64,000 nt of DNA from assembly GCA_025267735.1 (NCBI GenBank), contig CM046305.1, positions 36,787,108-36,851,107 of the forward strand. Reading direction: 5' to 3'. Below the pieces are notes generated by a model, which made no database searches, was not told where the DNA came from, and worked only from the letters and a program-made list of their open reading frames with translations. The stretch comes from Mactra quadrangularis. Its lineage: Eukaryota > Mollusca > Bivalvia > Venerida > Mactridae. Positions 58,001-64,000 of the stretch are shown one piece after another. Numbering within the stretch: the first letter of the stretch is position 1; the number at the start of each line of letters is the position of its first letter. The translations under genes and the position numbers were made by a program.

Positions 58001-61000
58001 GGCTGGATTGTCTCCCCCTGAAAATCTGGTCTATTTCTCATTTAGACATATAGTACAGTAGGCTATACATGTATATGACTCTACTGAACATGGCAGACCG
58101 ATTTCGCGCTTGACCGCTCACAGCCAGCCTAACCAGCACCTCCATTGGTCACGTGTCATGGACAGGTCACCAGATCACCACTTTGCGGCTGGATTGTCTC
58201 CCCAATGAAAATCTGGTCTATTTCTCATATAGACATATAGTATAGTAGGCTATACATGTATATGCCTCTACTGAACATGTGGATTGATTTCTCGCTTGAC
58301 TGCTCACAGCCAGCCTAACCAGCACTGCCATTGGTCACATGTCAGGGACAGGTCACCAGATCACCATTTTGAGGCTGGATTGTCTCCCCCTGAAAATCTG
58401 GTCTATTTCTCATATAGACAGTTAGTACAGTAGGCTATACATGTATATGACTGTACTGAACATGGCGGACCAATTTTGCGCTTGACCGCTCACAGCCAGC
58501 CTAACCAGCACTGCCATATGTCATGTGTCATGGACAGGCCACCCGATCACCACTTTGCGGCTGAATTGTCTCCCCCTGAAAATCTGGTCTTTTTCTCATT
58601 TAGACATATAGTACAGTAGGCTATACATGTATATGACTTAACTGAACATGGCAGACCGATTTCGCGCTTGACCGCTCACAGCCAACCTAACCAGCACTGC
58701 CATTGGTCACGTGTCATGGACAGGTCACCTGATCACCACTTTGTGGCTGGATTGTCTCCCCATGAAAATCTGGTCTAATTCTCTTATAGACATATAGTAC
58801 AATAGCCTATACATGTATATGACTCTACTGAACATAGGGGACCAATTTTGCGCTTGACCGCTTAGAGCCAGCCTAACCAGCACTGCCATTGGTCACGTGT
58901 CATGGACAGGTCACCCGATCACCACTTTGCGGCTGGATTGTCTCCCCCTGAAAATCTAGTATATTTCTCATATAGACATATAGTACAGTATCCTATACAT
59001 TTATATGACTCTACTGAACATGGCGGACTGATTTCGCGCTGGTCTACTCACAGCCAGCCTAACCAGCACTGCCATTGGTCATGTGTAATTGACAGGTCAC
59101 CCGATCACCACTTTGCGGCTGGATTGTCTCCCTTTGAAAATCTGGTCTATTTCTCATATAGACATATAGTACAGTAGCCTATACATGTATATGACTGTAC
59201 TGAACATGGCGGACCGATTTCGCGCTTGACCGCTCACAGCCAGCCTAACCAGCACTGCCATTGGTCACGTGTCATGGACAGGTCACCCGATCACCACTTT
59301 GCGGCTGGATTGTCTCCCCCTGAAAATCTGGTCTATTTCTCATATAGACATATAGTACAGTAGCCTATACATGTATATGACTCTACTGAACATGTGGACT
59401 GATTTCACGCTTGACCTCTCACAGCCAGCCTAACCAGCACTGCCATTGGTCCCGTGTCATGGACTGGTCACCCGACTACCAATTTGCGGCTGGATTGTCT
59501 CCCCCTGAAAATATGGTCTATTTCTCATATAGACATATAGTAGAGTAGCCAATACATGTATATGACTCTACTGAACATGGCGGACCGATTTCGCACTTGA
59601 CCGCTCACAGCCAGCCTAACCAGCACTGCCATTGGTCACGTGTCATGGACAGGTCACCGGATCACCACTTTGCGGCTGGATTGTCTCCCCATGAAAATCT
59701 GGTCTAATTCTCTTATAGACATATAGTACAATAGCCTATACATGTATATGACTCTACTGAACATAGGGGACCAATTTTGCGCTTGACCGCTCAGAGCCAG
59801 CCTAACCAGCACTGCCATTGGTCACGTGTCATGGACAGGTCACCCGATCACCACTTTGCGGCTGGATTGTCTCCCCCTGAAAATCTGGTCTATTTCTCAT
59901 ATAGACATATAGTACAGTAGCCTATACATGTATATGACTCTACTGAACATGTGGACTGATTTCACGCTTGACCTCTCACAGCCAGCCTAACCAGCACTGC
60001 CATTGGTCCCGTGTCATGGACTGGTCACCCGACCACCAATTTGCGGCTGGATTGTCTCCCCCTGAAAATATGGTCTATTTCTCATATAGACATATAGTAG
60101 AGTAGCCAATACATGTATATGACTCTACTGAACATGGCGGACCGATTTCGCACTTGACCGCTCACAGCCAGCCTAACCAGCACTGCCATTGTTCACGTGT
60201 CATGGACAGGTCACCGGATCACCACTTTGCGGCTGGATTGTCTCCCCCTGAAAATCTGGTCTATTTCTCATATAGACATACATGTATAGTACAGTAGCCT
60301 ATACATGTATATGACTCTACTGAACTTGGCGGACCGATTTTGCGCTTGACCGCTCACACCCAGCCAAACCAGCACTAAAATTGGTCAAGTGTCATGGACC
60401 GGTCATCTGATCACCACTTTGCAGCTGGATTGTCTCCCCCATGAAAATCTGGTCTAATTCTCTTATAGACATATAGTACAGTAGCCTATACATGTATATG
60501 ACTCTACTGAACAAGCTGGACCGATTTTACGCTTGACCGCTCACAGCCTGCCTAACCAGCACTGCCATTTGTCACGTGTCATGGACAGGTCACCCGATCA
60601 CCACTTTGCGGCTGGATTGTCTCCCCTTGAAAATCTGGTATTTTTCTCATATAGACATATAGAACAGTATCCTATACATGTATATGACTCTACTGAACAT
60701 GGGGGACCGATTTCGCGCTTGACCGCTCACAGCCAGCCTAACAAACACTGACATTGGTCACGTGTTATGGACAGGTCACCCAATCACCACTTTGCGGCTG
60801 GATTGTCTCCCCTGAAAATCTGGTCTATTTCTCACATAGACATTCATGTATTATACAATAGCCTATACATGTATATGACTCTACTGAACATGGCGGACCG
60901 ATTTCGCGCTTGAAGGCTCATAGCCAGCCTAACCAGCACTGGCATTGGTCACATGTCATGGACAGCTCACACGATCACCACTTTGCGGCTGGATTGTCTC

Positions 61001-62386
61001 CCCAATGAAAATCTGGTCTATTTCTCATATAGACATATAGTACAGTATCCTATACATGCATATGACTCTACTGAACATGGCGGACCGATTTCGCGCTTGA
61101 CCGCTCACTGCCAGCATAACCAGCACTGCCATTGGTCATGTATCATGGACAGGCCACCCGATCACCACTTTGCGGCCGGATTGTCTCCCCCTGAAAATCT
61201 GGTATATTTCTCATATAGACATATAGTACAATAGGCTGTACATGTATATGACTCTATAGAACATGGCGGACCGATTTTGCTCTTGACCGCTCACAGCCAG
61301 CCTAACCAGCACTGCCATTGGTCACGTGTCATGGACAGGTCACTCGATCACCACTTTGCGGCTGGATTGTCTCCCCCTGAAAATCTGGTCTATTTCTCAT
61401 AAAGACATATTGTACAGTAGCCTATACATGTATATGACTCTACTGAACATGGCGGCCCGTTTTCGCGTTTGACCGCTCACAGCCAGCCTAACCAGCACTG
61501 TCATTTGTCATCTGTCATGGACAGGTCACCCGATCACCAATTTGCGGCTGGATTGTCTCCCCCTGAAAATCTGGTCTATTTCTCATATAGACATATAGTA
61601 TAGTAGGCTATACATGTATATGCCTCTACTGAACATGGCCTACCTATTTCGCACTTGACTGCTCACAGCCAGCTTAACCAGCACTGCCATTGGTCATGTG
61701 TCATGGACAGGTCTCCCGATCACCACTTTGCGGCTGGATTGTCTCTCCCTAAAAATCTGGTCTATTTCTCATATAGACATTTAGTACAGTAGGCTATACA
61801 TGTATATGACTCTACTGAACATGTGGACCGATTTCACGCTTGACCGCTCATAGCCAGCTTAACCAGCACTGCCATTGGTCACGTGTCATGGACAGGTCAC
61901 CCGATCACCACTTTGCGGCTGGATTGTCTGCCCCTGAAAATCTGGTCTATTTCTCATATAGACATACATGTATAGTACAGTAGCCTATACATGTATATGA
62001 CTCTACTGAACATGGCGGACGGATTTCACGCTTGACCGCTCACAGCCAGCCTAACCAGCTCTGCCATTGGTCACGTGTCATGGACTGGTCACCCGATCAC
62101 CACTTTGCGGCTGGCCTGTCTCCCCCTGAAAATATGGTCTATTTCTCATATAGACATATATTACAGTAGCCTATACATGTATATTACTGTACTGAACATG
62201 GCAGACTGATTTCGCGCTTGACCGCTCACAGCCAGCCTAACCAGCACTGTCATTGGTCATGTGTTATTGACAGGTCACCCGATCACCACTTTGCTGCCGG
62301 ATTGTCTCCCCCATGAAAATCTGATATATTTCTCATATAGACATACATGTATAGTACAGTAGGCTATACATGTATATGACTGTACG
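55049..62386 (+). repeat. 186-bp satellite, array 2 (~39 monomers)
   Basis: The monomer, orientation and phase are the same as in array 1. Higher-order repeats are visible: a three-monomer block (~558 bp; for example ACATGTGGACTGATTTCACG at ~59391 and ~59949) and a five-monomer spacing (~930 bp; the TCTAATTCTCTTATAGAC type at ~58773 and ~59703). A variant block at 60320-60900 is nearly identical to 40380-40950 in array 1. Monomer variants AGGCTATACATGTATATGAC-TGTACTG and AGCCTATACATGTATATGAC-TCTACTG alternate. The ORFs (62-codon periodicity) are by-products. Confidence 0.95.
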
Positions 62387-62565
62387 GCTAAGCCAAGATA
62401 AAGGGTACCTGTTCAGTCTCACATAGGCCAATTTTCAGACCCCATCAGAGTGCAGATTCTTTTAAAGTAATATACAGACATGTCTATTAGGCACTAATTT
62501 CCAAAAGATCTTGGATGGAACATGTAGAACAAAAAAGTTAAGAACGGTTGAATAGATGTACCCAA
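62387..62565. other. Unassigned spacer after the satellite
   Basis: Directly follows the last partial monomer (...GACTGTAC). No feature was recognised. Confidence 0.3.
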
Positions 62566-63290
62566 GGGGCCTACGGACTATACATGGTAATTTATATCAC
62601 CACACGAAAAATTAGAAAGATGTATATTTCTTATAAAAAAATTGTTATTTAGTTTTATAAACATGTACTTTAAAATTTTGAAGAGAATCCACGCCCACTC
62701 TCTCCTTGTCTGCAACATTTACCGAGGTCAAAAGTGCAAATACCCCAAAATACACAGGAAATGTTAAGTTTCAATTTACATATAGATGAGAAAAAAGAAA
62801 CGAAACTAATTTTTTATGTTTGAAAGTATTCGAATATGTAGACAACACATTTAGAACATGTTTGATATGAATAATATGGTTTTGCTGACCCTTAAAAAGA
62901 AAATTATATAATTGGAAACCAGGGCTACGGACTCTACACGGTAATTCATATCACCACTAGAAAAAATTAGATAGACGTATATTTCTTATATATGATTTAA
63001 AATAAGTTTGATATTTATGTATTTATCAATTTAGAAGTGAATCTACACTGACTCTCATTGTTTGCAACATTTGCCATGGTCAAAAGCGCAAATACCCAAA
63101 ATACACAGGGAATGTAAAGTTTAAATTTACATCTTAATGAGAAAAAAGAAACAAAACTGATTTTTTATATTTGAAAGTATTCGAAGATGTAGACAACACA
63201 TTTAGAACAAGTTTGATATGAATAATCATATGTTTCTTGACCAAATAAAGAAAATCATAAAATGGAATTATCAGGGGCTACGGACTCTAC
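62566..63290 (+). repeat. ~355-bp tandem repeat (two copies plus start of a third)
   Basis: GGGGC(T/C)TACGGACT(C/A)TACA recurs at 62566, ~62922 and ~63274. In between are homologous segments with CACAGGAAATGTTAAGTTTC or its variant and GAAAGTATTCGAA(T/G)ATGTAG. The copies are moderately diverged. Confidence 0.8.
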
Positions 63291-63565
63291 ATACTGACTT
63301 GATTGTATTTAGTAGATTGAAGAAAGTAGTTTAATGTAAATTGACCTGTGGAATAATATTCTTTTGATACAGTATTAATTTTCTGACTTTTGAAAAAAAT
63401 GAGCAATAATATGAAGAAACAATTTCTTTACTTTACTTGAGAAAACATGAAAAATGTATGTTTTTTAGTAACATAAAATGTCAAAACAAAACAAAGTCCT
63501 GAATTTTCAACCTGTTTCTATGTATATTTCAACAGCAAAAATCTATCAAATAAATTATCTCTATA
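63291..63565. other. Unassigned AT-rich sequence
   Basis: No feature was recognised. Confidence 0.3.
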
Positions 63566-64000
63566 CGAGGGGTGATTGATAAATTCGCGGAATTCCTTTC
63601 TAAAATATTTACCCTTTTGTCAAATCACATTAAAACTTAAATAAGTGTAAAACAATTCATTTGTGTTTTAAAAATCATATTGGTGAACAGATTATCAATA
63701 TGTAGAAAGAATAAATGGTATCCATAGCAACCACTGTTTGGTCACTTGAAGCACACTATTTTTCACCTATTTTTAAAACAATCAACATGGTATTACGCAC
63801 TCAATTTTGTTGCGAATTATGCGCCAACATTAATTACACTAGTGTAACGTCTGGAAATCATTTCCTGAAAGTTTCATGAAATTCTTATGAATGGTTATTG
63901 CACAGCATAGAATTTAGAGTCATGGCTTCGAAACAGCGAATGACGTCAACAAATGATTTTGAGTTGGGTGCAGTCATAAATTGTTGTGTTTGACTCTATT
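63566..64000 (+). pseudogene. 5' end of a probable mariner-like element, decayed and cut by the window edge
   Basis: After a TA dinucleotide the sequence CGAGGGGTGATTGATAAATT resembles a mariner-family inverted end. At 63922 an ATG opens MASKQRMTSTNDFELGAVIN followed by CCV, which resembles the N-terminus of mariner/SETMAR-type transposases (pattern ...EL-AVIKFC...). A TGA stops it at 63991-63993 after 23 codons. In the intact family the frame would continue through a helix-turn-helix, so this copy is probably dead. The rest lies outside the window; identification is by pattern memory only. Confidence 0.4.

Noticed and set aside
40065..61234. ORFs repeating RSPDHHFAAGLSPPENLVYF
   Set aside because: They come from 186-bp satellite monomers (62 codons). 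They are interrupted in most monomers, with no consistent start, and monomer variation shows no codon-position bias by eye.

Overview
The window looks like AT-rich animal nuclear DNA, most likely from a bivalve mollusc. The reasons are the overall base composition, the intron-like sequence, an APE-type LINE whose 3' tail is (TATC)n, and two interspersed repeats of a kind I know from bivalve genomes: the 'TACCCCCGC ... GCGGGGGTA' repeat at 7.6 kb and the 'CTCACCTGAG ... CTCAGGTGAG' repeat at 50.7-51.6 kb. No complete host gene is visible. The only good host-gene evidence is one 90-base internal exon (20370-20459, + strand) with strong splice signals and a coherent peptide that I could not assign to a family.

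Layout. 1-20 kb is mostly non-coding. It carries a 1.39-kb terminal-inverted-repeat (TIR) element, two opposite copies of a 334-397 bp repeat (one flanked by a perfect 12-bp direct repeat), a ~600-800 bp segmental duplication, several short minisatellites, and five compact foldbacks, including a nearly perfect 137-bp palindrome. From 21 to 42 kb the sequence is almost continuous tandem repeat, in the order 46-bp, ~540-bp, ~160-bp, ~168-bp (with nested TGTTC runs), 29-bp (two related arrays), 39/31-bp and 186-bp units. Inside the 540-bp units sits a 233-base block, three copies without an indel, which carries an intact 43-codon ORF.

From 42384 to 55048 a 12.7-kb segment interrupts the 186-bp satellite exactly in phase. 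It has a GGT duplication at its edges and imperfect inverted ends. Within it lie a ~5-kb non-LTR retrotransposon on the minus strand (ORF1, endonuclease and reverse transcriptase, with one frame break), a bivalve-type repeat, and a 3,021-bp TIR element with a 7-bp target duplication that landed in the right terminal repeat of the larger element. The 186-bp satellite then resumes (55049-62386), followed by a ~355-bp tandem repeat and the probable 5' end of a decayed mariner-like element at the window edge.

Most long open frames here are by-products of tandem units whose length is a multiple of three (39 bp, 186 bp) or of low complexity. The strongest candidates for undescribed biology are the conserved 43-codon block (24.4-26.1 kb), the nested insertion in the satellite, and the LINE whose ORF1 and ORF2 lie in one frame separated by a single UAG.
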